Positions 1 through 11,362 are shown, counted from the first letter of the stretch. The stretch is 64,000 bases of DNA from Amborella trichopoda (GCF_000471905.2 NW_006495648.1:71309-135308), one strand, 5' to 3'. Notes: generated by a model not told the origin, from the letters alone. Program-made: numbers and translations.

Positions 1-715
1 TGACATATGAGTGAGAACAGAGCAGACATGGACGACTATGAGCTTCTACAATCAATGAAAGAAGAATGAGAAAAGAGAGAAAATATGGACTACGATGAGC
101 TTCCGCCATCCATTACAGCGGAATGAGAAGAGAGAAAACCTGGACAGCGATGAGCTTCCATCATTCATGACACAGGGTTAAGAAGAGAGAGAAAATATGG
201 ATGGCGATGAGCTTCTGCCGTCCATGACAGAGGATTAAGAAAAGAGAAAAAAAATGGATGGCGATGAGCTTCCACCGTCCATGACAAAGAATTAAGAAGA
301 GAGGAAAACATGGATAGTGATGAGCTTCTGTTGTGCATGACACAGAGTTAAGAAGAGAGAGAAGACATGGACGGCGATGAGCTTCTACTGTCCATTACAT
401 GGGAGGTAAGAAGAGAGAGAAGACATAGACGATGACGAGCTTCCACCGTCCATGACACATGATTAAGAGAAGAGAGAGAAAACATGGATGGCGACGAGCA
501 TCTGCCGTCCATGATAGAGCGGAAGATAAGAGAGAACATGGATGGCGATGAGCATTCGCCATCCATGACAAGGGAGTGAAAGCGGAGAGGAAACATTGGT
601 GGTGATGAGCTTCCAGCGCCCATGACTGAGGATTAAGAAAAGAGAGAAAACATGGGCAGCGATGAGCATTCGCCATCCATGACAGAGGGGAAGACAAGGA
701 AACTTTGATAGAGGC
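1..715. repeat. 57-bp minisatellite, about 12 units
   Basis: The word GATGAGCTTC (or GACGAGC) recurs about every 57 bp, near positions 39, 92, 146, 204, 261, 318, 374, 432, 490, 545, 602 and 658. Each is followed by a 'CCGTCCATGACA' segment and a GA-rich segment. Units differ by substitutions and small indels. Related arrays lie at 1865-2250 and 15985-16680 in the same relative place of other L-family LTRs, so this is an internal LTR minisatellite. Confidence 0.85.
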
Positions 716-1060
716 CCAGCCCGCCACTCAGGTTAAGGCCCAACATACTGTTTAGGACTCAGAAGTAGGAAGACATCACACCTGGCGATAAGCTCTGCCA
801 CGCATGAACAGAGAACAGAGAGAGAGAGAACAAACAGAGAAAGAAAGAGGAAAAAGAAAGGAAATATAGAGGAGAGAGAAGGAAAGTGAATAAGAATATT
901 AGAGAAGAAAAAGGAAAGAGAGATATAGACAATAGGAGAGAGAAAGAGAGATGAGAGGAAGAGAGAGAAAGAAAGAGATGAGAAAAGGAGAGAAAAAATT
1001 ACCTTCACCAAAGGGTACCAGACCTTTTCTTCTCTATCCTCTCTCTCACAAAAACATGTC
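1..1060 (-). mobile_element. Partial LTR block L0 (Tat-type Ty3/gypsy, L family)
   Basis: This block matches the high-coordinate half of the LTR at 15124-18321. Both have a minisatellite, then about 280 bp of GA-rich sequence, then a 'TTACCTTCA..AAAGGGTACCAG' stretch and a CT-rich end. L0 stops abruptly at about 1060, where L1 begins with TGGTTAGG, the terminal sequence of the family. The orientation is inferred from the related L2 block, which has a primer-binding site beside it. The short reverse-strand ORFs across the GA-rich part are low-complexity Ser/Leu/Phe translations and are not genes. The left end is cut by the window edge. Confidence 0.6.
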
Positions 1061-1864
1061 TGGTTAGGTTCCTCGATCTCACCCTCTGGATCTGGATGAT
1101 CGAACGACATGTGTCTTGTGTTTCAAGAGAACTTGAGACTTGAGATCTCTCTCAGGAACCTTTCTAAAACACAATGATAAGTAGACCAACCGATGAGAGA
1201 GGAATTTAAGGTGCGTTCGAGACTTACCAGGTTGAATCACGTGGGCGCCTGCTTAGATCACGAAGAAATCACCTCCCTTGGTATGCAATTACACATATAT
1301 GGAAAATGTTACAAGACAAGTGGGTCAAGGGAGCCCACCTTGCCTTTGGGGACCGTACATGGGTGTGCATATTCAAAAAGAGGAAGAGAAGAATAAGAGA
1401 AGAAAGTTTGGGATTATAAGAATCTGACCAGGTGGTAAGACTGACACAGTGACTAAATTTGTAAGGAATTGACCTGGCGGGGCAGTAAAATGGGCTCGAT
1501 GACTCAGATTGACTCAATAGAATTACTACTAGACGATAATACAAATATCAACTAGCTAGACACAATGGGTAGTCTTTAGTGGCGATAAAGCGGGCACAGT
1601 GACTTTAACCGGCACAACAACATTATGGCTAAACGACAAGACTACCAAGGAAGGCTAGTTTGGACCCCTCTTAATTAAACAAAAGAATAAAAGAAAGAAC
1701 ATAGATCAAAGAATGAGAGAAAATAAGAAGACTAAGAGACGAAGAAGAAAATAGAAAGAAGGGGAGAAAGAAAAAGAAAGGAGAAGAAGAGTGTGAGAGA
1801 GGATAGAGGGAAAAGAAAGGGTAAAGACAGACACATAAGACAATGAGAGAAGGAGAGATAAAAC

Positions 1865-2250
1865 TTAGACGGTGCTGAGTCCCCGCTGACTGTGACGAGT
1901 AGGGAGAAGAAAGAAGAAACGCTGGTGGAGATGAGATGGGGACAAAGAAGACTTAGAAGACGATGGATTCCGTCGGCTATGATGTGAGGAAGAAAAGCGA
2001 GGGAGAAACACTGACGACAACAGGTTTCTGTAGGCTGTGACATGAGAAACAAGAAAGAGAAAGAACACAGGCAGTGATGTGCTTGCACCAGTGGTGACAG
2101 AAGAGAGAGAAGGAAATAACACAGGCGGCGATAGGCTTGCACCTGCTGTGACAAAAAAAAAGAAAGAGAGAGAAAGCATAGGCAGTGCTAGGCTTGCGTC
2201 AGTTGTGACCGAAGAGAAGAAAGAGAGACTACTGCCCGAGGACTTGTGTG
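1865..2250. repeat. 57-bp minisatellite in L1, about 7 units
   Basis: Units read roughly 'GGCTTGCACCAGTTGTGACAG' followed by a GA-rich 'AAGAGAAGAAAGAGAGA' segment. They are related to the arrays at 1-715 and 15985-16680. The reverse-strand translations are Ser/Leu/Phe rich and not considered coding. Confidence 0.75.
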
Positions 2251-3022
2251 ATCTTCTGTGACTGGTTCGAGGTTGCTCTGATGCCTATTTGATCGGAAGA
2301 TGATTGTTTTCTTATAGAGCTCGACATGGCGATTAATTTGATATCAACTTTGAGTCATGGATGGTGTTTTTAAGCCACGATCGTGAGACTTGAAATTTGC
2401 ATGAATCATGAAAGCTTTGGATCGGTAGTGCGCTCGTTCCTTGATGTTTTCCATGATTTCTTCTATGTAGTGCATTGTGCATGTTATCACAATCACGTGG
2501 CAACAAATGGGACACGTTAGAGCCCGAATGAAGATTTCTCAACTTTTGGGTTTTGGTCGAAATCTAAAATTTGACGGCCAGAATTTACAGTTACTTCGTC
2601 ACCTTCATGTACAAAATCCAACCGTTCATCATGTACGTGGTTCAGAATAATGACATCCCTGGACCTTATGCACACAATGGAATTGGTTTCGCGTCGATCC
2701 AATTGAGAGCGTTGTGATTTGGCCGCTCGAACGAGTCATGCCACTGTTGAATTTTCTATAACTTTTTTACAGATGAACAAATTCTATCTAGATTTTCTCT
2801 CTGCTTGGGCATCTTCACGAGGTGTACCACATATCAAAACGCTTATCTTGACGAGACGAACATGCTCACAAAATTTGAGTGCGATCCGACTCGGGACGGG
2901 TGAGATATGGGCCTCGAAATTCACTGCCTATGACTGTGAAAATAGTCACCTTTAATGGTGTTTTAGTGTAGGGTGGCCACATGGGAATAGTGTTCTGCTC
3001 CTCCTGTTTCAATGTTTTGCTC

Positions 3023-3042
3023 NNNNNNNNNNNNNNNNNNNN
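3023..3042. other. Assembly gap (20 N)
   Basis: Twenty N bases interrupt the right part of LTR L1. The flanks align to L2 on either side, so the gap probably hides a short LTR segment (about 17950-18010 in L2). Confidence 0.95.
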
Positions 3043-3460
3043 ATGCTAGATCCAATGACAATGGTCTCATAGCTATTTGATACACTGAAAATATAATTCT
3101 AGTTACAAGATCCATTTAAGGGTGCTAGAGGAAAATTTTTTCAAAATTGTTTCTTTGTGTTCAATGCCTTAGATATGTCTGATTGTAATGAAACTTTGCA
3201 GGTGACTTCTTGAGTACTAATGAAGATTTTTACCAATTCTGGGGAAATTTTGAGAGGTCAAGAATTCCACTGTATGTTAAGACTTTATTGACCTGCTTCC
3301 TCTTTATTCCACATCAGGACCAAGGTGCTAAAAAATGTGTTCAAACAGCTTGCCTCGCCGACTGTTGTGCTTTGAGAGAAGCGAGAAGGACAACATTCAA
3401 AAAATTTTCCTTCAGCTTTATTAATTTTTTCTTCCTAGCCACAAGACCATGTGAATGCTA

Positions 3461-4480
3461 AGGAGATTCACGCAATGCTGCAACTAAGATGCTCAAACGT
3501 TGCGATGCATTGTTCGTAGGCCCATCCGTGGAGACTTTAGCAGGAAGAAGAGACTTTTTTTTAGGGATCATGTCGATATCCTCATCCTCAACGGACTAAT
3601 TGTGATTCTGATAGCTGAAGATTTTGTACGGACCTCGTTGATCATAATCAAGCCCATCTGGCAATTGAGTTCCATGACGAAGGGCATTGTTCCAAATTGG
3701 TCTGGTTTTGTTTGTATCCTCTAGTGTTGAGCAACGTTTCGAGGATTTTGTGAATGGTGTGTTGAAGGGCCTTCTGTTGGTGCCATCTGCTTTGTGCACT
3801 AGTAATTCCTTGGCGAGTAGGGTACCTCAGTTTATCAAGGTGACCAGCTTTAGATATCATCCCTACCGACTGTTGTGCACTTTCGATAATCAAGATAGCT
3901 CTTGATCCTGATTACCACACCAAAGTCATGGATGACTTAGCTTTCTTGGGGCGTCTTCAACATTTTTTGAGTGTGTTAGTAACTTCCTAAGAATGATGCT
4001 CTTCTTCGTGAGACTTATCTTGCTTTCTTGGCAAATCTTCTGCTCATCGAGTCCTTTTGCAAGTGAACTTAGGCTACCAGAATCGTTTTTGTTGAAACTC
4101 ATATTTTTAAGTCTTGGTATTGTGACACCAGGGATTTTTCTTTTTGAGTGTGGTCTGAAGCCGCCGGTTGAGGTGAGTGCTGCATCAACCTGTTTATTGG
4201 TCCAAGCGTCCTTTGTAGATTTTCTCTTGAACTTGGGAAGCAGCACCGTAGAGATGATTTTCACCAACTTCCTTTTATTTAGAGCTCTTTCACCCTTGAC
4301 CTTTTAGCCATGTCCACCCTTATTCTTCAATTTTTGCTCAAGATGCCCTTTTAGGTTTTTACGATGCTTGGGTTTCTATTTTCATGGAACTCTCTTACTC
4401 ATGGTTTCATGACCAAGCCCATCCGTCATTTTTACTCATAGGGTTCCCTTATCCAGGTGTACACCATGCTCGTTATTTTT
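3461..4480. other. Unassigned sequence with one unrecognised ORF
   Basis: No domain was recognised. The longest open frame is on the minus strand at 3926-4267 (113 residues, Lys/Ser rich). It has no motif I recognise, and the plus strand is open over almost the same interval, so coding status is doubtful. By position this would be the 3' untranslated or degenerate pol part of the minus-strand element between gag A and LTR L1. Confidence 0.3.
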
Positions 4481-4489
4481 CTTGCTTTT

Positions 4490-5170
4490 ATTTGTGAGGG
4501 CGTGCTTAGGGTCATGCCTTCTAAACCTGTGTGAAGCAGTTTAATGTCATGCAGTCAGGATGTGCACTACAGTTTAAGTTCATACAGCTGGACCGTGGTG
4601 TAGATCAATGACAGTCTATGGAGGTCATCAAGTAAGTATGGTGGTAGTTTTAGCTTTCTTTGGGGAGATGGCATGAGGATACCTATGAAAGATGGGTAAT
4701 GTATAAAAGGCAGGTGGAAAGAGGTGACCCACTAGCTGACAACGAGTATGGATTGCGGAATGGCTCGTCATCCTATGAGCATGGGCGAGACTCACTAGGG
4801 AGTGATGGATGATGGAAATGAAGAAAGGTGGACTCACTGGGGAGTCGGTGAGGATGGTGTGCACACGAACGAGTCGGTTAGGAAAGGCGTGCATGACGAT
4901 GCACGTAAAGGGCGTGTGCACATATGTTGTGGGGCGTATTTAAGGTCATGCCTCATGGACCTATGCTAAGCAGTTCAACGTCATGCGACTAGGATGTGCA
5001 CTATGGTTTAAGGTCATATAGCTTGGACTGTGGCTGTGATTTAGAGTCCTGCAGCTTGGACCATGTAGTTTAAGGTCGTGCAACTAAACCTCTGCTATAG
5101 TTTAAAGTTATATAGTTCAGACCTGGGTGATGAGCCTTTTAACGTCATCCTGCTATTAGGTCATGATTTA
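4490..5170. repeat. Degenerate repeat with GTTTAA-GGTCATGC motif
   Basis: The phrase 'AGTTTAA(G)GTCATGCAGCT.GGAC' recurs irregularly. Clear instances lie near 4535, 4565, 4965, 5005 and 5065, with weaker ones near 5100 and 5140. A larger unit is also repeated: the stretch from the 'GGGCGTGCTTAGGGTCATGCC' word (about 4498) is repeated from about 4933. The same motif reappears at 54230-54330, so it is a dispersed repeat family of unknown origin. Confidence 0.55.
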
Positions 5171-5289
5171 TGTACCCTCTCTGAATTGAGGAGCAGGGGG
5201 GTCGCCTTCAAGCGTATTAGGCTGTAGAAGACTAGTTTGAAGGTTACAGAGAAATTGAGAAACATCCTTGTAGGGATTATTTGATTCTT

Positions 5290-7690
5290 GACTGGGTGTT
5301 GGAGCTGCTTGGTCTGGGCTAGTTGATACTTCACAAACCTGTAACATGTGGCAAGCTTCCTGAGAATAGAAGCTCTACCCTCTAGATTCTCTCAGTCTCT
5401 ACTCAAAGTCGGGCTTAGGGGGCGACTGGGGTTTCTTTGGCTTGGACTTCCTGTGCTTTCTAGCAGAGAAAGATAGCTCAAACAGAGCTTGAGTGGCTAG
5501 GGCATCAGCAATTGTTAAGAATCCAGCCACCTGGGCTAACATCTTTCTCAACCGCCTCCATTGCGTCCTGCTTATGTTGAGTCCTTCAAATTCTCGATCA
5601 AAGGTGTCAAAATATGGACATTGCAAGGCTATACCTGTAGGAGACATAGAAGAGGAGGAGGGGGAAGAAGAACAAGAATAAGGGTTAATAGGTGAGGGGG
5701 ATTTAAGGTCATTCCCCTCGTTGGATCTATCTGAACAGCTTTTTACGTCATCATCAGAATTGGACGTATGCAGGGAGTTTTTTAGGTCTTTCCCCTACTT
5801 AGACCATTGGGATGTGCTTTTTATGTCGTCACCCTCATTGGATGTGTGTTGAGGGAAGGATGACCCTGCGGTGTCCTCCTTATGAGGTGAAGGGGGATTT
5901 ATGATCACGTCAGGGATGAAATCTTGTAAAGTCGGCAAGGGAGGAATAGGTCTAAGGAACTCTTGCTCAACCGGTGGTTGAGCAGACTTGTTCCTTCTGC
6001 GAGACCTTCTTGGGGCCCGTCTCCTCTTGGCTGTGTTTGGAGGTGCTTGATTCATCTCACTAGTTAGTGGATAAACCTAGCTTGACGGATAGCCTCTCAT
6101 CTTAACGACTTAAGTCTGCTTCGCCCATGGTAGACTCTCCATGATTGGGAAGTTGAGGGTTCAGCAGGATCCAAATCATTATTAACTAGGTCTTGTGTCG
6201 GGAGGTCCTATTCTGGAAGGTTACAGGATTCATTGTATTTATGTATTTTCTTCGCAATTATCTCATGAAAACTGGAGCATTCACTCAGATCATTTCCGCC
6301 TATCTGACGGTATGAGCACCATTGGTTCTATGTTCCCATACCAAGGCGCTTGAGTTGCCTTGCTATCTTTGGTGTGATCAGGCCTATTTGGAGCATCATG
6401 ACAAAGAAGGCTCGAAGGAGATCGTCTTCTTCATCGACGGTCACTATGTGGGAGGCTTATGTTGCCCTGAACGCCTTCTTGAGTTCCTCAAGCTTAATGT
6501 GGCCCTTCTGGATCAAAGCTTCGATGAGGTCTTTAAGTGTAAAATAGTCCTCCGTGGGGTGATTTACCCTTCACTGTGCCAACAACTTTAGGGAGGTCCA
6601 AAGTTTGGGAGGGAAACTTCTTTGGATCAATAACTGTGACAGTTGTACTGATCACTCCTTTCTGTTGGTTGCCCCAGGCATTGGTTCGAGAATTACCATT
6701 ACCCCGGTTGTTTGCCAAGTTTGAAGATTGTTGTCGTGACCCATTATGATGGCGTGACAAGCTCTTTATGCATGTGCTATCTCAGGCATAGAGATTAGGT
6801 CTGACATGGAGGTTGGGTTGGAAGCCTCTACATGTAGAGCTATCTCAGGTCGCATGTTTCGAACGTAGGTTTGAACTGCCTCCTTCTCAGGCATAGGAAT
6901 GGGATGGCGAGCTGCCAGATCTCTCCACCTTGATATGAATTTATCCTCCGGTTCTTCTAGCTATTGGGTCAAGGTGAGAAGTTCAATGGTTTGGACCTTC
7001 CTCTCGACCTCATAGAAATACTGATGGAACAATTTATCCATCTCCTCCCAAGTACGTATTGAGTTCGGAGGCAGCCAAGCATACCACTGAAAGGTAGGAC
7101 CGTCAAGGGTTTCAATGAACTGTTGAAGAAGGAGTCTCTCGTCAGCCGCTGTCTCTCGACATGCTCCTTGAAAATGTACGATATGTTCACAAGGGGATGT
7201 TATTCCATCGAAGCAAGGAAAATTCCCTTTCTTATAGTCCTGGGGGAAGGGAACCTGATCAATGTAAGAAGGGTACAGCTTGTGGTAAACCGTCGCGCCC
7301 TGTATGCATGGGATCTGCCTGTTCTTCAGGCTGTGAGTTACCATAGCATCAATGTCTTCTTGAGAGAAGGGGCGAGGGATAGAGTTGTCTTTTGAGATAG
7401 GAGGAGGAGGCTGCCTGGGATGTACATCTTCTGAATGATGGGAATTGACCTCATGGTTCGCCGAGTGTCGAGCAACTTCCATACGGTCGATCTTCTCCAT
7501 CATTGCTTGAACCATCTGTTCAAACCTTTCCCTACGGGCCTCCTAAGGGTCGAAAGGCTCATTTATAACTATGACGCTGACCATTTCTGCAGGGAGGTCA
7601 GGCTTAGATGTAGTCGAAGGCTTTCGTGCCTGGCTAGTCCCATGCAGCAAATCAGTCAATAAGGGATTCGCCTGCCCTGACTAGACCTGA
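5290..7690 (-). pseudogene. Tat-type Ty3/gypsy gag, copy A (degenerate)
   Basis: Gag is the structural capsid polyprotein of LTR retrotransposons. The best open part is 6961-7515, with a Tat-type capsid region: 'YPSYIDQVPFP', 'HFQGACRETAADERLLLQQF', 'WYAWLPPNSIRTWEEM', 'LFHQYFYEVERKVQTIELL'. Downstream in minus orientation are the capsid C-terminus (6533-6960), a basic patch with 'RRRAPRRSRRRNKSAQ' (about 6000-6045), a single 'SNEGDDIKST' unit (about 5800-5860) and a conserved block at 5399-5647 ('FDREFEGLNISR', 'AGFLTIADALA'). Copies B and C share this order. Stops and frameshifts separate the pieces, so it is a pseudogene. No pol follows. The next sequence in minus direction is unassigned and then LTR L1. 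Confidence 0.8.
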
Positions 7691-8160
7691 GAGAGTCACA
7701 GAGGACACTTCGTGAGAGAAGAGAAATGTGAAAAATCCGTTGATGAGGGAGGGATGGATGAGCTGTTGATGAGAGAGAAAGAGAAGCCTCTTGACCTAAA
7801 CACACAGAGAGAGAAAGAGAGACAGACGAATAAAAGGGAAACACCCCAGATGCAAGGTGTTGTACAAGGAATGTTAACATAAAGCTTTAATATGGTGGAC
7901 CTAAGGTCCACCCAAATAATATTAAACCCTCAAGTATATTAACAATAATATCGTTTTATATATTGTTAATATAAAAAAAAAGTAGCAATATCTTAACGAT
8001 ATAAAATTATTATTATTATTATTATCATTACTGATATATAATTATCATTTTATTTATTTATTTTGTATTTATTTCTGTTAACACCATTAATAATATTATT
8101 ATTATTAATTTCTTAATAAATATTTTTATTTTTTTTATTTTAAAATTTTAGGATTATTAC
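7691..8160. other. AT-rich insertion between gag A and broken integrase
   Basis: About 470 bp with no gene. The first 200 bp are GA-rich. From about 7915 the sequence is strongly AT-rich, with ATT runs and stacked inverted AT words such as 'AACAATAATATCG..ATATTGTT'. Integrase coding on the minus strand stops exactly where this block starts, so it marks either an inserted AT-rich element or a deletion junction. No terminal repeat pair or target duplication could be fixed by eye. Confidence 0.5.
7871..7912. repeat. Cluster of three perfect palindromes
   Basis: In 42 bp lie ATGTTAACAT (7871-7880), AAAGCTTT (7881-7888) and GGTGGACC-TAA-GGTCCACC (7894-7912). All are perfect inverted repeats. They sit at the boundary between GA-rich and AT-rich sequence. 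The function is unknown. Confidence 0.7.
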
Positions 8161-8162
8161 AG

Positions 8163-8417
8163 CTAAGGACTAGATTGGTGTAGTCCACAAATGTCTGTGT
8201 GTACCTCTTCCAATACTTTATTTGCTTCTTGCACGTCCACACATTTAAGAAGAATACCATTAAATGAACATCTGAAGAGAGCATCTCCTTCAAGGAGGGT
8301 ATACTTGGTAGACATTCGACGTATATTGTTGCGTTCGGTATGATCTTTTGGGAGCCTGCCATGTTCTAAGAAACTAGTGATAGGCTCTCTCCAATCTTCC
8401 ACTTGTTCAATTTCCAC
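8163..8417 (-). pseudogene. Integrase N-terminal zinc-binding domain, truncated
   Basis: The minus frame reads 'VEDWREPITSFLEHGRLP', 'YTLLEGDALFRCSFNGILLKC' in pieces and ends at 'EEVHTDICGLHQ'. This matches the region leading into the HHCC zinc-binding domain of Tat-lineage Ty3/gypsy integrases, including the two His of the H-x(n)-H half. The coding then stops at the AT-rich block, so the CC half and the whole D,D-35-E catalytic core are absent. It cannot encode an active integrase. It follows the additional RNase H in the expected gag-RT-RH-aRH-IN order. Confidence 0.75.
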
Positions 8418-8483
8418 ACATATTGGGTAAAATAATTCTGGTTCTTGGTTTCGAGCCTTAGTTCCTTGAATCCGTGTAATTTC

Positions 8484-8948
8484 TTATTCAGTCTTAATTA
8501 CTTCTTTACCTGATAGAAGTGCTCCAAATGAATAAGGAGGGCACTTGGGAGAGATATTTCTCTCATCATCTGCATCTACCTCGTTTCTTAGTTCAATGTG
8601 TCTCCATTCTGTTACACAAACAAGCTTGGGTCCTAATGAGGAAAATTGAATTGTAGCCTCGATTTTTGCAAGTGTATCAGCCTGCGAGTTTAGCCTCCTG
8701 AGGATGTGACTCAAGGATACATCCTCAAACTGAGCCATATACGATTTTTCATTATCGTGATAAGGCTTGACAGTATCTTTCCTCACGTCATAGATCCCTT
8801 TGAGCTGCCGGATAACCAACTCAAAGTAGCCATAGATTTTGAGCTGCTTTAAGTCGAGGTCGAAAGCTATCTCCAACCCGATTATAAGGGCCTGATATTC
8901 TGCCTCATTATTAGAGCCGACCTGAGCGAGAGATAAAGAAAGCGGCAA
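8484..8948 (-). pseudogene. Additional RNase H domain (aRH) of Tat-type pol
   Basis: The 154-codon minus frame contains 'GSNNEAEYQALIIGLEIA', 'LKQLKIYGYFELVIRQLKG' and 'LRRLNSQADTLAKIEA'. A second, cellular-like RNase H just before integrase is the hallmark of the Tat group (Ogre, Retand and relatives) of plant Ty3/gypsy elements. The Glu of 'NNEAEYQAL' and the Asp of 'QADTLAK' are present. The middle catalytic Asp, expected after 'IYG', is Tyr here, so the domain is probably inactive. It is followed downstream by the integrase fragment at 8163-8417. Confidence 0.8.
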
Positions 8949-8995
8949 TACTCCTCCTTTTGGAGTCAGGAATACTACTCAGGCGCCTCCTCAGT

Positions 8996-9560
8996 CTAAT
9001 TGAAAGGCTCAGTCGAAGTACAATTCCCACGCATGAGCAAGGTCAACACATAAGACTTCTTTGTCAAGGAGGTCGCTCGACAACAAAGATTCCGTCGATA
9101 CGGGGTGTGCACAAGAAAGTCATCCAAGGCCTGGCCCTTGATAGCCTTTTGGGGGACATACATGATGTCGAATTCCATCAGCAATAATACCCATTTAGCA
9201 AGGCACCCTGACAAGTAGGGGCGTGTCATGAGAAACTTTTCTGGATTTGCTTTTGATATGAGTTTCACTTCATGACCTAGCAAGTAATGGCGGAGTTTTT
9301 GTACTGCGAAGATTAGAGGGCCAAGCACATCTTCTCTATTGGGGGATAATTCTTCTCGACCCCTTGTATCCTACGGCTGAGATAATAAAGTGTCATTTCT
9401 TTTCCCTCGTCATTGTTTTGTGCTAACAGTACTCTGAGTGACTCGTCTAGAGCAGTCACATATAGGATGAGAGGTTTTCCCAACATTGGCATAGAAAGTA
9501 TTAGAGGGATTAAGCAAATACTGCTTGATTGCATCAAGGGCTGCTTGACATGCTTCATCC
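8996..9560 (-). pseudogene. RT-linked RNase H domain (Tat-type pol)
   Basis: Two overlapping minus frames (9313-9558 and 8996-9328) give 'LILYVTALDESLRVLLAQNN', 'LYYLSRRIQGVEKNYPPIEK', 'FAVQKLRHYLLGHEVKLIS' and 'LAKWVLLLMEFDIMYVPQK'. This is the first RNase H plus connection of Ty3/gypsy pol. The frame change near 9320 is a frameshift. The first RNase H of Tat elements is generally degenerate, with the additional RNase H taking its place, and the lack of the expected first Asp here fits that. Confidence 0.8.
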
Positions 9561-9599
9561 CAAATGAACGAAGTGTCCTTTATTAACAGGTGTGTAAAG

Positions 9600-10400
9600 G
9601 GTTTACAACGACCTGAGATATTGGAGATGAACCTGTAGATGTATGCTGGCTGTCCTTGAAGAGAATGCAGTTCTCACAACGTAGTTGCTGATGGCATTTC
9701 TTGGATCACCTAAATCTTGAATGGCTCAATTTCAAGCCCTTGATGTCTAACAATGAACCCCAAGAACTTTCCCGGACGCATGCGAAAAGCGCATTTCAGT
9801 GGGTTCATTTTAAGCTGATGAAGGCGTAGTCACTCGAATACCTTTTCGAGTTCTCTCATGTGAGCATCCTTCTCTTCGAATTTTACCACTAGATCATCCA
9901 CATAACACTCAACCTCTTTGTGCATCATTCCTTAAAAGATGGTCGTCATTGCTCTCTGGGATGTTGCACGAGCATTCTTTAATACAAAAGGCACCATTGT
10001 GTAACAGAAGACCCCTTTTGAAGTTAAGGACATAGTGGCTTCCTCATCTTCGGGCACCATCAGTATCTTATTATAGCCGTAGTGCCCATCCATGAAGGAG
10101 AAGACTTGACAGTGAGCCGTAGAATCGATGAGCATCTCCGTGAATGGTAACAAGAAGTCATCCTTGGGACAGGCGGTATTGAGGTCGTGGAAGTTAATGC
10201 AAACCCTGATTTGGCCATTCCTTTTCTTGACTGGAACAACATTTGCTATCCATTTCGGGTATTTGACCTCACGAATGAAGCTTGCTTTTCTGATTTTAGT
10301 TACTTCTGCATCTATCTACATTTCGAGGTCAGGCCCAAACCTCCTTGATTTCTGCTTGACAGGCTTGACAGTCGGATCAATGTTGAGACGGTGAACGACA
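9600..10400 (-). pseudogene. Reverse transcriptase, Tat-type Ty3/gypsy
   Basis: Reverse transcriptase copies element RNA into DNA in cytoplasmic particles. Minus-strand motifs in order: 'FIREVKYPKWIANVVPVKK' near 10280, 'IRVCINFHDLNTACPKDDF' near 10200, 'SFMDGHYGYN' near 10090, 'EATMSLTSKGVFCYTMVPF' near 10030, 'VECYVDDLVVKFEEKDAHM' near 9900 and 'LKMNPLKCAFRMRPGKFLGF' near 9790. The Asp of motif A and the YVDD box are both still present, unlike the chromovirus RT at 19.4 kb. Several stop codons interrupt the frame, for example between 'TIF' and 'GMMHK' near 9930, so it is a pseudogene. No aspartic protease motif was found between this domain and gag B. Confidence 0.85.
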
Positions 10401-10666
10401 ACTTAAGGATCTAAACCAGGCATCTCATGATAATGTCAAGCAAAGAAGTCTCAGTTTCCTCACAAGAAAGTAGTGAAATTTTCTTTTTCTTCTGGAGACA
10501 TATTTACCGAGATGAAAGTAGGTCTAGGGTCGGCTTCATCCCTTAGATTTATTTCTTCGAGTTCGTCAACAGTAGCTTGACCTCCGACTTCCCATTCTTC
10601 TGGGGCCTCTTAAAACTCTTCCTCATTATTTTCAGAGGTCTTTTCATCGACCTAAAGTGTGGAGAC

Positions 10667-11302
10667 CTATGATCTTAACATCTCTGCCACCAATAGGGCT
10701 CCAGAGTATGTCATGATTGCTGTGCCTTTCTCAAACCGATGGACATAAAGGTCAACCTCAAACATGGAAAGCATATCGGGTTGCAGGACCTTGTCTTGAA
10801 AATTAAGGGGGATTTGAGGTTCAACGATGGTGAGGTGAGAAGAGTCCTTGTATGAATAACATCGTATTTGCATGGGTGCCTGCGGTGTTTGCCCCGTGCT
10901 GGCTGGTGCTTCATAGACTTGTACCATGTGGCAAGCTTCTTCAAAATAAATACTCTGCCCCCTTGATTTTCTCAGTCTCCACTCAAAGTTAGGCCCAGGG
11001 GCCACTGAGGTTTCTTCGACCTTGACATTTTGTGGTTCTTTGAAGAAGGTGGATCTGCTTTAGCTTTAGCTGCTATGGCATCAGCAACTGTTAAGAATCC
11101 AGCTGCCGGGGCCAGGGTCTTTTTCAACCGCTTCCATTGCATCTTGATTATTGAATCCTTCAAGTTCTCTGTCGAGAGCTTCGAAGTCCAAACATTTCAA
11201 AGTCGTACTCGCAGGAGATAAAGAAGACGAAGGGTGAGAAGTAGAAGAAGAAGAAGGAGAAGGATCAGAAGGTGGGGGACTTTTAAGTTTGTTCCCCCTC
11301 AT
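10667..11302 (-). pseudogene. Conserved gag-pol linker block of the Tat element
   Basis: Two overlapping minus frames hold 'LKCLDFEALDRELEGFNN', 'APAAGFLTVADAIAAKAK', 'YFEEACHMVQVYEAP', 'TIVEPQIPLNFQDKVLQP' and 'HRFEKGTAIMTYSGALL'. The first half recurs in copy A (5399-5647) and copy C (34999-35238) with the same neighbours, so it is a real part of the element's polyprotein. I do not recognise a function. A protease would be expected in this interval, but no D-[ST]-G motif is visible. Confidence 0.6.
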
Positions 11303-11362
11303 CAGACCGATATGGGAAACTTTTTACGTCATCACTAGAGTTGGACATGTGCAGAGGGTCTT

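Larger units (their letters stand above)
1061..3460 (-). mobile_element. LTR block L1 (L family, internally deleted)
   Basis: It begins TGGTTAGGTTCCTCGATC and is similar to L2 (15124-18321) along most of its length. Shared parts include the 'GAGGAATTTAAGGTG.GTTCG' stretch, the 'TGGGTCAAGGGA' stretch, the minisatellite, and a right part from about 2285 that matches L2 from about 17215 and the reverse of L3 (39195-40500). The 16690-17210 part of L2 is missing here. The low end is the 3' end of the LTR in minus orientation. It could be the 3' LTR of the minus-strand element whose primer-binding site is at 15102-15121, but no polypurine tract was found at its high end. A 20-N gap lies inside. Confidence 0.6.

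Noticed and set aside
733..1110. 125-codon reverse-strand ORF rich in Ser, Phe and Leu
   Set aside because: It is a translation of GA-rich LTR sequence (CT-rich on the other strand) and crosses the L0/L1 junction. No domain is present.
3926..4307. Opposed ORFs of 113 and 104 codons as a possible host gene
   Set aside because: Both strands are open, no motif is recognised and no splice or promoter context is seen. It is kept only as unassigned sequence.
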